From: Trochalopteron elliotii
Taxonomy: Eukaryota; Chordata; Aves; Passeriformes; Leiothrichidae
Assembly: GCA_024734555.1 (NCBI GenBank)
Contig: JANPWX010000118.1
Span: 1,017,705-1,081,704, forward strand
Direction: 5' to 3'
DNA: 64,000 bases
In this document: positions 1-11,944 of the stretch, in pieces
Layout of the letters: every line of letters starts with the position of its first letter
Numbering within the stretch: the first letter of the stretch is position 1
Notes under the pieces: generated by a model
What the model was told of the DNA's origin: nothing
What the model saw: only the letters and a program-made list of their open reading frames with translations
The model's database searches: none
Translations under genes and position numbers: made by a program

Positions 1-920
1 CCCTGCGGCGGCTCGGCCCCGGGGCCGGTACGGCCCGCTGCAGCATCTCGGCGCCGGGGCCGCTTCGCCCAACTGCAGCATCACGGCCGGAGATGCTGCA
101 GGCCTGGCGTGCTCCGTGCGTGCCCAGGTTGTCACCCACGGGGCTCGTCCCCGGCTCGATCAATGGCCACCGGCGGCTTGTGCTGGCGGGAGGCCCGCAG
201 TCTGCTCCCAGCGTGCCCGGCTGGAGGTGAGGGTTTCTGCTTTGTCTGCCCCTGAGCAGAGAGTCACCTTTCCCGCAGCCTGATGGAAAAATACTCTGCT
301 GCCCAGTATATCCCATCCTGCCTGTGTGTGCTGCCTCCAGTGCTTCTGCCCCCAGGTTTTAGGCTCTGGCCTATTCGCATGGTCTGGGTGGTTCCCACCT
401 GCTCTTCATCTGCTGGGTGAGGCTTATCTGCCCTTATCTCATGGGCTCCTTAAGTTTTCTTCCACCAAAAAAACCCCCAACAATTTGCTCCTTTGTTTAT
501 GCAGAGTGAGGCCTCCACCTCTTGTATGCTGGGCCCTGCTTCCCTCCTCACCACCTGGAGCAAGTCACTGAGATGTTTCATTTTTGGTAACATTGGTGCA
601 GAACGTCAGTTCCTTGCCCACACATAACATCTTGCCCTGGGCAAATGCCACCATCACTTCCCTAGCAGCCCCACAGCAGCTGTGTCACCTCCTGCAAGCC
701 TTGTCCGTCTGTTGCTTCTCTGGCTGCACCTTGGGTGTCCCATGAAGTTCTCAAAATGCCGCCCTTGTTTGGATGTTGGCCCAAAAATGAGGTACAGATG
801 TGTTGCTTGATGTGACTTTGCCCTGCTGTACCATCCTTGTGTATAGCAGTGACCCCAGACTGGGTTTTTTTTCCAGAAATTCATCACTTCCATGGCCTAT
901 GGACCCCTCCACGTCCTCTA

Positions 921-944
921 CCCCCCCCCCCCCCCCCCCCCCCC
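921..944. repeat. Homopolymer run of 24 C
   Basis: Uninterrupted C run. It feeds long proline or glycine open frames on both strands that should not be taken as genes. Confidence 0.95.
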
Positions 945-1958
945 AGTTCTGCTTCCTGGGTGGGCTTGGGGCAGCCCTGGCTGCTGCATGGGCATCCCCC
1001 TTCTCCCGGGAGAAAGGCAGAGACAGGCGTGGGGCTGCTGATGGCGTGGGGAGGGCGTGTGGGGACAGCCGGGGGTGTTTATCCGGAGTCCAGGGGCTGT
1101 GTGGCGAGGGGCAGCGGGCCGTGGTGTGTCCCCGTCTCCCGGTCCAAGCCCCGTGCTGCGGGATGCTGCAGCGCAGGCCGGAGAGCGTTGCTGTGGCAAC
1201 AAGGCAGCGGCGCTGCGGATGCCGGGGGGCGCGGGCATGGCCGCCAGCCCCCGCCACCTTGATGTCCCCGAGGCCACCCGAGGGCTTGTCCCCTGGCCCC
1301 CTCGGACCCGATCCCGTGCAGCCAGACCCCGATGGGCCCCGGGATCTCGGGTGTTGCCAGCAGGGAGCACCTGGGTGGGGATCGGGGAGGAGGTTCCTGG
1401 GCATGACCCCAGCACGTACTGTAGGGTTTTCCTCAGGGATTTTTCAAATCCGTGAGGTACCACACAGTGGGCAGTGCAGGAAAGAAGCTGCCTGCCCTGG
1501 CAGCCCCCACCGCACTGATGATGCCTGGCAGGGGTTTGCTTTTGCCTCTGCTCTCTGCTGCCAGGCAAATACAAGGGTGACAAGCCCTGTGCACCTTGGT
1601 GTCCTGGTGCTGGCCAGGCTCTTTGGGGTATTGCTGCTTGGGACATTGATCCCAAAACAGGTGACCGTGTGTGGTGCTGTGCCAGCCCCCAGCATGCAGG
1701 GGTTTGGGCCGTGGAGACACAGAGGTGATCCCAGTTCAAGTCTTCCTGCCTGGAATGCTGGGGCTGGGGCTGGGCTGGCAAGAGCGGGCACCTTGTGGAC
1801 CCCCTGTTTGCCAGGGGTTGGGCTTGGTGACTTCTGGGAAATGCCATGTTACATCTTCCTCTCTCCTGTGAGGCAAGGGCTTGCCCTGAAGCTGGCATGG
1901 CCCCTTTGCCATCTGTGGGTGTTACTGTTTTGTGCTGTTTTACCATGTGGGGGTGTTG

Positions 1959-2024
1959 TTTTTATTATTATAATTTTTATGGTTGTTATTATTATCATTG
2001 CTACTACTACTACCACCACTATTA
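1959..2024. repeat. Trinucleotide-type low-complexity run
   Basis: TTA/ATT-rich, then TAC and CAC triplets; degenerate simple repeat. Confidence 0.75.
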
Positions 2025-5000
2025 GCCTGGACACCGGTTTTGCCTGGCAGAAGCTCTGAAATGCACAGAAGTCTTGCAAGACCCAGACTTGGCAACTCAG
2101 AGGCTGCAACCTCTGGATCTGGAGGTTCCCCAGCCCAAAAAAACCCAAGAGCATCAGTGCTGTCACTGCACACTTGCAGGGGACATGGCTATGTCAGATT
2201 GATGCCTGGAACTGGTATGAGTGGCTGTTTGTGTTTTCACAGGCCCTCGTGCAGGGACTGGAGGGTGTGTTTGAGCATCTTTCCAGAAATGTGGCTTCAC
2301 ACAGTGCTGCTTGCACCATCCCTGGCAAACTCCAGACCCGTTAATTGCACCCACCTTGCTGAGTTTGAATGTATAATAAATAATATTTTGGAGTGGGGGA
2401 TAATCCCTACATACCTGCTGAGCCTGGTCTGGTTCAGTGTCTGAACCAGGGGGAGCTGGGCAGCTGCTTCCTCTGCTCTGATGGTTTTCAGGTCTAGGGC
2501 TTCTGCACAGAAAAGGGGTTCCCAAGGGAAGGTGAGCTACCACCCTGGCTGATAAGCTTAGACCAGACCCAGGTGCTGCCCGTGATCAGAAAGGTCCTGG
2601 GTTTGGGCTGGAAGCACCATGAAGTGCTTCATAAAGGCTCATGGCAGTGGTGCCTTGGCTCTGCCATGTGGGATCTCGATCAGCTCCCTTGGAGGGGTCT
2701 CCCCACGCCTCAGTTTCCCCTCAAAGAGGGTGTGAGCATGCAGGTAGGTGGCTACTGTAGGGGGATCAGTGAGGGGAGCAGCTGGGAGAGAGTCTGGATC
2801 AGGGAGCCCAAGGATGGTGGGGTATCATCTGCCTCCAGTCTCCCTCAAATTCCTCCTAAATAATTCAAGGGCTTTTGAGCTTGGCTAGTTTTCATGGACA
2901 CTGTCATATGTCGTTCCCCTGCCTTGGTGACACCTCCCTGCCACGGTGGCATCCCCACTGATGGATGCATGGATTTTTCTCCCAACTAAGGATGTGCTGG
3001 GGTCATGTGTGGTGCTTGTTAAAGCTGAAGTGCTGGGGGGAGATGTTGAACTGGGCGTGCCAAAAATGGCTGTGACTCCTGACCCCTGATAACTCCTGAT
3101 GGGAAGCTCCAGTAACATAAATTAACGATGGGCTTTATCTTTACACAAGAGGGTGAGGCACTGCTTGCTGCCTGCTTTCCATGCACCTTTTCTGAGTCTC
3201 ACTCTTCCTGCTGTGTCCATCCCAGTGCCAGAGACAGCTGTGAGTGCCTTCGTGCTCAGATCTCCCAAACATGGGCACCTGGTGCCTGCTCCTCTGTCCC
3301 TCCAAAAGCAGATGGGCTGTCTGTGGGGTTATGACTTCTGCTCTAGGAGGAGGTGAGATGCTTGGACATGGCTTTGCCCTGCTTTGCAGCTCTTTTTGCT
3401 AATGAGTGGAGCAAGTTTTAATTGCGCTGGCCGCCTTCTTGCGCACGTGCTGCCTCACTGCCTGTGTTTGCTCGGGAGCAGCTCAGGGCTCTCACCAATA
3501 AACCCCACAGTGGTTTATATGTTTATTCCCAAAGAGACTCCCCACACCATCTTCCTATTTTACTGTAGGGTTTTCTCCCACCTCCTGAATTTTTGGCAAG
3601 TGCTGAGGGTGTGGGAGCCAGATGGGGCTGCTTGCTGCTCACCGGGCTGCCTGCATTTAGTATCACCTGCTTTCATCCTGCTGTAAATCAAGCAAAGCTT
3701 CATTTGGAATGGTGGCCTTTCATCTTGTTTTGTGTTTGTTGCGTTAGTTGTATTTTTTTCCTGAAGGGAGGAACTGTTTTGCTGGTTGGTGGCCATTAAG
3801 AAATGCTAATTTGCAGCTCAATATTCCCTGTCCACTCGCCTTCACACCCCCTTCTCCCTCACTGCTTGGCTCGGCAGCATCCAGCCACATTTGATATGTC
3901 ATTAACTGGATTCACACTCCTGCAGGCTGCTAATTTTTTTGGGCCCCATCCTTTGCAGGTTATAAAGCAGCATGAGGGGTATTTATGAGCATCCTGGCTT
4001 CCCTCAGCCCCCTGGGCTCGGTGGAGATTTGTGATGCAATTAAAAGCCGCGCCAAAGACGGTGTCTTTGACTCCTTCACCTTCTCTGTAATGCAATAAAT
4101 GTTTGAAAAGTAAAGTCTTGAAATACCTTTTTGAGTGTAAAATCGACTTGAGAAATGAGAAAGCGGAGCTGACGGGTTGAACTCATGCTTTCTGGATGCC
4201 AGATATTTCAAAATCTTGAAATACTGGATGGTTTCTTGCATGCTGGTATTTTTTTTTTCTTCGAGCGTGGGGGAGCTGAAGGAGCTGCTTCTGCCTCTCC
4301 AGGTTCCCAGCCCAGTTGGTGTGCTCTGAACTAGGGCAGTGCAGCCCCTCATCTCCCCACTTCCCACTCCCCACTGCCCTCCCGGGAGCCTCAGCAACAG
4401 AGGATGGGAGACGGTTCTTAACTTCAATGACTTTAATAGATTATCATAAACTCCAGCCTTAATACAAGCTGTCATGATTTCAAATTATCTTACTTTTAAA
4501 TTAAATAGATTCCTTTTTAAATACAAAATCAATTCTAATTTTTTAGAGGGGTGAGATTTTTCAAAGGCACCGATGAGCTGGGCATATTTAACTGCTCTTG
4601 AATATCTCCCCGAAATATCTAATCAATTTTTTTTTTTTTGCTAAATCCTAGCTAAGCTCTTGGCTCTACTTCTGGAGGCTCTGGCCCTGACTTCCCTGGG
4701 TTAATAACAGGATAGCAGAGGGGGGGTTTGCAGGGATGTGAGACAGATGAGGGCGGGATGTGGCTGCTGCTAATCGGGGTGACGGCCACCGGAGCGCCCG
4801 CCCGCCCCGGCTCTGGCCAGATGTGACACCCATCACCTCTCATCCTCGTCCCACACATCTCCCTGCTGCTGTGGGCTGCTGGAGATGGTGTCCTCCTGCT
4901 CTGTCCTCTACCCCCAGCTCCTAAAAGGCCTTGGAGGAGGGAAATAGAAGCCAAGGGGCTGCAGGGTTGCATTATCCCATACTTTTTTACAGTTCCATGT

Positions 5001-7064
5001 CAAGTGAGAGGAGCATCCTGTTGAGCTTTGTTCCTCTCTCCTGGATCTGGATGCTGGCTGTGGGTCCCAAAGCTGTTGGCACACAGGGCAGCTCTTTGGT
5101 CCCAGCTCTCCATGGTGGGAAGCAGTTCTTGGGGTGTTGTGGTGCCATTCCCTGGCTTGACTTAATTCCCAGGGGCAGCACCACCAGAGTTCCCCTTCCC
5201 ATCATATGTCACCATCCCATGACAGCAGAGTGTTGCAGAGGGCTGCAGCAGGGCTGACTCCATCATGGGGCCCACAGTGTGAACCTTGCACCGGGGAATA
5301 GGTGTAATGGTGAAATAATGAAGCAAATATTAAGAAATTCTAAAGTACCTAGAGAATAACCAAGTTAAATTATATCAGGGGAGCTCAATTGCCTCACTTA
5401 GATTGATTGAATTACTAAATGAGCCTGACTAATGGAATGGAGTGGATATATCGGACTTTTACTCGAGATCCTGAAATAATTTCTCTAATAAGATTGTGAG
5501 CCATTAATTGAACTTGGCTTTGATCCTGGACACTGTCGCATGCTCTGAAACATGCTGGTGTGATCTGTGCTCTGGCAGGCCCAGCCAGGGGACAGCTGCT
5601 GTCATCTTCCTGCTGGGTGGCTTGAGGGGCAGCTGGGATATTCACCTGGGGAGGTCCCAGGAGCTGTGGTGGGGAAGGGAACCCGAAACACCCCATCTCA
5701 GCTGCCCTCCTGCCCCTTAGCAGCCCCCATCCTGGCAGGAGGATTCACTGAATTCCTCCCTGCTGCCAGCAGCTGACCACTTGGCTGGGGTCTGGGCTGC
5801 TGTTTCCATGAATTTGAGATGGATGCTTGCTTGGGCTGTATGCCTACTGAAAATCCAGGAGTGCCACGTTCTTGCTACATCCTCCTGGAGTGGTTGCTGC
5901 TGGTGGTGGAACATTGTTGTAGCACCCAGACTGCTGCTGGGTGTCTGGTCTGCTGTGTGAGATGTTTGATCCCAAGGCTTGGGGGCCCCCAGAGTTTCCA
6001 GCAAAGCAGAGAGGTATCTATCAAGGGGATGCATCCTACCCTGGCCCTGCCCTGGAGCACCCGGTGGGGCAAGACATGCTCATCTAATAGCAATATCTAA
6101 TAGCTCATCTAATAATTGGGTGAAAACTGCTGGTGGGGCCCCATTCCAGCCCCTCCTCTTGTCCACACATTGTAACCACATCCCTTTTCCAGGCTGAGTC
6201 CAGAGCCTGGAGTGAGGTGACCTGCTCAGAGCCACTGAAGCACTGGGGACACCCCATGCCTGGTAACATTCCCTCTTCCAGGCAAGGGAGCCCAGCACCA
6301 AGCTCAGCTATGAGTAGGGGCAGCCCTTAAAACCTCGTGGCAGGATGGGAAATGCTGCAGGAAAGCTGCAGGGAGTCCCCTGTGACCAAACTGGGGGCGA
6401 TGGGGGCTCAGGAGGGAGGCACACACTGTGCCCACGTCCCCATCCTCACCTTGTCCCCATGCTGTGCCCATTGCAGACCCACTCTCTTTCTGGGCATGGA
6501 TGTTTCAGATATACAGGGCCTCTTGTATATGTATATATATTTTTTTTTTCCTTAACCAAGGGGAAAAAAAAGTAAGAAATAAGAATTTCGTCTCTGGGAA
6601 CCCGTTGCCACAGCAACGGCGCATCCAGCTGGCTCCAGCGGCAGCGGGGCTGGGAGGGGATCTCACTGACCCAGAAAGCAGTGGGGGGACTGGCATGTGG
6701 GGCTGCTGGGCCTTTCCAGGGGGGTCTCAGGGTCTGGCAGGGTGGGCAGGGAACCAGCACTCAGCCAAGAGGGCTCCTGGCCCTCTGTTTTGTCTGCCTT
6801 CTTGAATGTCTCAACCCATGTCCAACAGGGATGCTCAGGCTTGGTCCTGTTCCTGCCCTGGGACCTGTCCCAGTTTTGGGGGCTGGGCTGCCCATGTGGG
6901 CACTCCTCAAACACCCCCAGAGATTTCTGGTTTTACACCCCTGGAATTGGCTGTGGTTCCACTGCTGAAGGGGACCCTTGTGTAGCCATACTGATGACCT
7001 GGTGCCACTCTCTCACCTTTGCCCACCTCTCCATATAGCAGTGGCATTTGCTCCCAGGCTGCAT

Positions 7065-7115
7065 ATTTTATTTTATTTTATTTTATTTTATTTTATTTTA
7101 TTTTATTTTATTTTA
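7065..7115. repeat. (ATTTT)10 microsatellite
   Basis: Ten perfect pentamer units followed by a decayed T-rich continuation to about 7235. Confidence 0.95.
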
Positions 7116-8061
7116 ATTTTTATTTCATATTTTATTTTATTTTACTTTCTTCTATGCTCTTCTGTGCTCTTCTATGCCATTCTATTTTGTTTCATTCTGT
7201 TTAATTTTATATTCTGTTATGTTTTATTTTTTTTCATGGTCTCTCAGCCAGCTAAACGGAGACTGAAATCATCTCTCTTGGAGCCTTGCTGCAGAGCAGT
7301 CCTTCAAATGAAGGAATTTTTGCCTGGTGGGATTAAGGCAGTGTCTGGATGATGACAGCTCTGTCATTTAAGACTGGTTGTCTTTTTACTTGCAAATTGC
7401 TGGGCTCTGGCATCTCTGCAGCTGTGGCCAGTGGCTCACCCCAAACAGCAGCTGGGGGTTTGTCTAGATAAGGGAAGATTTTTGATTGCCAAGTTCTGGC
7501 CGTCCCACTACAGCTTTTTGCTGAGAAATCACCCAGAGGGGAACAATACCCTGCTCCTGTGGGCTTTGTTGGTATTTCTGACCCTATTTTCCTGCCCTGC
7601 AGGTGGGGGTCCTTGGGATGGAGGCTCATCTGGTGCTGGGCTCTTTGGAGCCTGCTGTGGGATGTGGTTAAGCTGACCCCACACTTTGCTTTGCTTCTGG
7701 GGTCTCATTTGCTGGTGATGGGCTGAGGAAGGGATCTGAGCCTGTTCCCTCTGTGGTTCCTGCCTGCAGAACCTGGGAAGTGGGCAGGGACTTTTTTAAA
7801 CATTCATATTCAAAGGGAAGTAAGGGATCCTTGAGGGACCCTCTGGCTGGTGGTGGCTCATGGGTCACAGAAGTTTGGGGTCCACAGCCCCGATGTGAGA
7901 GGGGACACAGCCTCTTTTCTGGCCAGCTTTGAGGCATCTCAGTAATTAGGATGACTAATGAGCATAGCAGAGCAAGCAGCTTGGGAGATGCAGGGAGCTG
8001 GCTTTGCTCCTACAGGGAGCTGATCCAGCTAAAAACTGACCTGGTGGAGGAAAGAAATTGG

Positions 8062-8266
8062 AGAATCCCAGAACTGTAGAATGGTTTGGGTTGGAAGGGA
8101 CCTTAATACTCATCTTGTTCCACCTCCTGCTGTGGGCAGGGACAGCTTCCACTACCCCAGGCTGCTCCAAGCCCCATCCAGCCTGGCCTTGGACACTTCC
8201 AGGGATCCAGGGGCAGCCACATCTTCCCCACCCTCATGGGGAAGGATTTCTTCCTAAGGTTGGATG
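8062..8266 (-). mobile_element. CR1 LINE, 5'-truncated
   Basis: Minus-strand copy of the CR1 3' region: gaatggtttgggttgg, the gggcagggacagcttccac block and the gcctggccttggacactt block in the usual order. It lies in ASTN1 intron 1. Confidence 0.85.
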
Positions 8267-9521
8267 AAGGGCAGGAGAAGGTGGCAGGAGGTGCCAATGC
8301 TCTTAGTTGGACACATCACATCTGCTTGGCCTGGTGAGGGCTGTACTGCCCTGTGAGTGCTTCCCAAACCAGGTCAGTGGTCCAAGGAAAACTTGGACCT
8401 GTTTGCCAGAGATGGATGGAGGCCTGCCTGATGTGTACAGGCAGGATCCTGACCTTGTTTTTTGGGAGCAGCACCTCCTTTTCCTCCCTCCTGCACCCCT
8501 GCCCTCCTCCCCTGCCAGAAAACCCAGCTGCCATGTCACTGTCACAACACAGTGGCTGCCTGGGAAGGCAGATATTAGCAACCCCAAAATATCCCCGGGA
8601 CAGGCTCTTGTGTGATGGGAGACAGTTACCATAGAAACCTCCTTCAAATTAAAAAAAAAGAAAAAAAAGAAAAAAATCCCCGAAATTTAAAGCAGCCCTT
8701 GTAGCTCAGAGGAACTGTAGACCTTATTATGGGTTTTGGCAACCCCCCTTTTTCTTTTATTTGTTCCAGCTAAAAGCTCCAGGAGACAAGGCAATTAATT
8801 TGGCATCCCAAGGGGAGTGAGAGAGCAAGGGTACGGTGCTGGGAACCAGATTCCTGGGCTGGCAGCACCCGGAACTTCCCAGTGCCACTGCCCTGCAGCC
8901 TCCAAACACCCTCCTCTAGTGGGGCTCCTCCAACACAGAGGAAGAAGCAGGGTAGTTTTTTTAGTAGAGGGAGCTTAATGGGTTAAAAGACCCTTTCTAG
9001 ATGCATGCATGGAGTGTTTGGGAGAGGATGGGGTGAGTGGAGGGGTCAGGGCACTGCGGGAGGGGTGAGCATTGGGAAAAGCACTGCAGATGGCAGGTGC
9101 AGCATGAGGATGGGTGGCTCAGCAGGGGTCAAGGGGCGCTTGTCCTTACGAGGGTGGCAGGAGGAGGCAGTGCCCTTTCTCCTGCAGGAAGGGCAGCAGC
9201 ATGGCAGGGAGGCTGCTGTGTGGATGAGGCGAGCTGGCTGGCTTTGGTAGGGAAGGGGGATGCTTGATGGGGGAGACATCCCACTCCCAGATTTTCTTGC
9301 CAGCCTCTACTGTGCAGCAGTGGCCGCAGGGTCTGTGAATGGCTGCTGTGCTCTCGGCCCATTTGCTCCCCTAATGATGTCCCCAGTGTCTGCAGCCTCT
9401 GGGAAATCTCCTGTTTGGACTGCAGAGGCTGCCGTGCCTCCCACTGCCTTGGGCTGGCCCCGAGCTCCCTGGGCATTGCTTTCCCAGTGGTGGTTGTGCC
9501 AGTGCAGAGCTGTTGTGCCAT

Positions 9522-9567
9522 CCCAGTGCACAACACTGGGATGTTGTGCATCCTGAATGCACAACAT
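9522..9567. repeat. Two adjoining perfect hairpins
   Basis: cccagtg and cactggg pair around cacaa (9522-9540). Directly next to it, atgttgtgcat and atgcacaacat pair around cctga (9541-9567). Confidence 0.9.
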
Positions 9568-11600
9568 TTTTCCTGAATTGGTGAGCCAGAAATAGCTGGG
9601 CTGTGTGTTGGCTTCTCTGGGAGAGCTCTGGAGAGGAGCAGTGAAGGGGCTTGAGAGCTGTCATGCTGCTGTGGAGTTGCTGGCTTTCCTGCTGGCCGAG
9701 GGGGCAAGCCAGGAGTTTGTCTTTGCAGACATGACAGGTATGGCCTGGCAATCTAGGGGGAATTATAAATGTCTCTGCTGGTCCATGACCTGTGAGGATC
9801 TCATCCCAGCTCATGCCAAAGTGAGCTTCAGTGGCCTGAGACGTGTGTCCAAGCATCTGCAAGCAAGGCAGTGCCTGAAACATCCTTCCAGGGAAGAAGG
9901 AAACCAATTTCATTAGTTTTCGGCAGGAGCTGCTCTCTTCTGGGTGTGCTGTGGTCGTGGTGTGCTCAGACGTGGTGGGCAGGAGAAATAGCTCAGCCCC
10001 CTCCATGGATGGTGGGAGGGGAGTCAGCCTTGGACTTGAGCTGTCTTCCACAGCTTTTATTGTTGTGGTTCTGCCTTTTTGTGCTTGCAGAACAAGGCAC
10101 ATGTCTGGTTAACCCTGGAGGACTCAGCCTCAGCCCCAGAATGCCTCCACAATCCATCCATGCCGTGGCACAAACTGGGAGGAAAGGGTGTCCTGCAGGA
10201 ACTGGGGCTGGTGGCTGAGTGGGGGATGTGGATGTTCCTGGGAAGTGGTGCTCATCTCCCCATGGGATGGGGGTGGCACGGGAAACCTGGGATGGGTCTG
10301 ACCTCCTTGTAATTAAAGCTCAGGGCTGGGCCTTCCCAGCTTTCACATGTTGGAGATGGAAGGCAGTGTGGATGCGAAACCACCGTGCCAGCAACAGGCC
10401 AGTACCAAGGTAATGGAGGGAGGGCAGGAAAGGAAGGACTGTGAGGAGGGGGCACAGTGCCAGGAGTTAGCAAATAACTGCAGGAGCCCCACAGAAGCCA
10501 AGGGGCTTTAGGAGCAGTGATGGCAGAGCCACTCACTGTGGGTGTGAGCCACAGCATCTTTGGTGGCTTCTTGCAGCCCTTGCACACAGAGCCCAGTGAA
10601 AGGACCTTTGGAGTGAATCCCAGCAGGAATTAATGGCTGGTTTCACACCAGGTGGAAGCATCCAGGTCCTGGGAACAGCACTGCAAGAGGCATGGCTCTG
10701 TAGTCAGTGGGTTTCTGGCCAAGAAAGGGAGGGGATGCCAGGAGGAAATGGCAGGAGGAAGTGGCAGGCTGGCCTGTTGAGCCCTGGACTCACCACCAGC
10801 CAGAACTGGCAGGGTTAAGGCAAAGATATTGTTCTAAACGCAGGAGTTTGCAGTTACTGGTGCTCAGAGTCCAGCAGGGCTCTTTGCTCTTGAGATACTG
10901 AAAATGCAGCTGACTCCTCACCTTGATTTGATTTTCTTTGCTGCTTATTTGCTAAAATGGGCTCCTGCTTCTCTGATGCAGGAGTAAGAGACAGCAGCCC
11001 CTCGCTTAGAAACTCCCTGGTCATGATCATGGGAGTGCTGTCCTGGCTAGGGCAACTCTTTTGTGCTTGGCTGGGCTGAAGCACCCTGACTCCATCCCAT
11101 TTTTCCTGGCCATCTCCAATTTCAGCACTGGACCAAGAGAACTGAGTAGATTTTCCTTCTTTCTCTTTCCCATGCAAATGCAAGGGAACTTTCTGCCTGT
11201 GGTTGTGACATTGGGATTCCCATTTCCCACTGCCAAGGGAGCCTTACCTGACAAGACAGGCAGGTAAATACAGGCAGGGCTGTATTGCTGCTGTGTGAGG
11301 GCACTAAAGCTGATGGGTGCTGAAACTCAAGAGCAGTGTTACATAATTTGGACTGCAATGCAGAAGCTCTTCCTTAATTTTTAATTATCCAGTTGCTGCA
11401 CGTTTGTGGCGCTCAGCTTGGGATGCAAAGCTGGCCCGTGCACGTGTGGGAAGGGCCTTGGCTGGGGAAGGTGGCAGGAAAGCCTTCCCTCATGTTCCTG
11501 TGCCTGGTGACGTGGCAGGAAGAAATGAATCCCCGTGGCACCCAGCTGGGCTGGGTGGTGGTGGCTGAAGAGGATGCTCTGCACCCATCCTGGGGACTCA

Positions 11601-11944
11601 GGGATGTCCCCCTGGGACATTGGGACTGGGAGAGAAGGTTTGTGTGCAACTCTCCAGAGGCCTTTGAAGTTTCTCTGGTTCACAGTGTTGGAGAAGTGGA
11701 AGGCTCCATGGTCATTTTTCATCCAGATTTGCTGTAGAGCTCCAGCTGCCTCTCAGGTGGGTGGGTTTGGTGGGATGTCCCACTTGGACGCTGGGACAGG
11801 GGGAGAAGGTTTGAGTGCAGCTCTCCAAAGGCCTTTGAGATTTCTCTGGTTCACAGTGTTGGAGAAGTGGAAAATCCTCCATGGTCATTTTGCATCCAGA
11901 TTTCCCATAGAGCCCCTGTTGCCTCTCAGCTGGGTGGGTTTGTT
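11601..11944. repeat. Tandem duplication, two copies of about 171 bp
   Basis: Copy 1 (11601-11771) and copy 2 (11772-11944) both start gggatgtccc and share ctctggttcacagtgttgg, ggagaagtgg, ccatggtcattt and catccagattt in the same order. Most positions match by eye. A third start (gggatg) follows at 11945. It lies in intron 1. Confidence 0.9.

Noticed and set aside
800..2059. 419-codon plus-strand open frame and a 342-codon minus-strand one overlapping it
   Set aside because: Both run through the C run and GC-rich low-complexity DNA, give proline- or glycine-rich nonsense and match no family.
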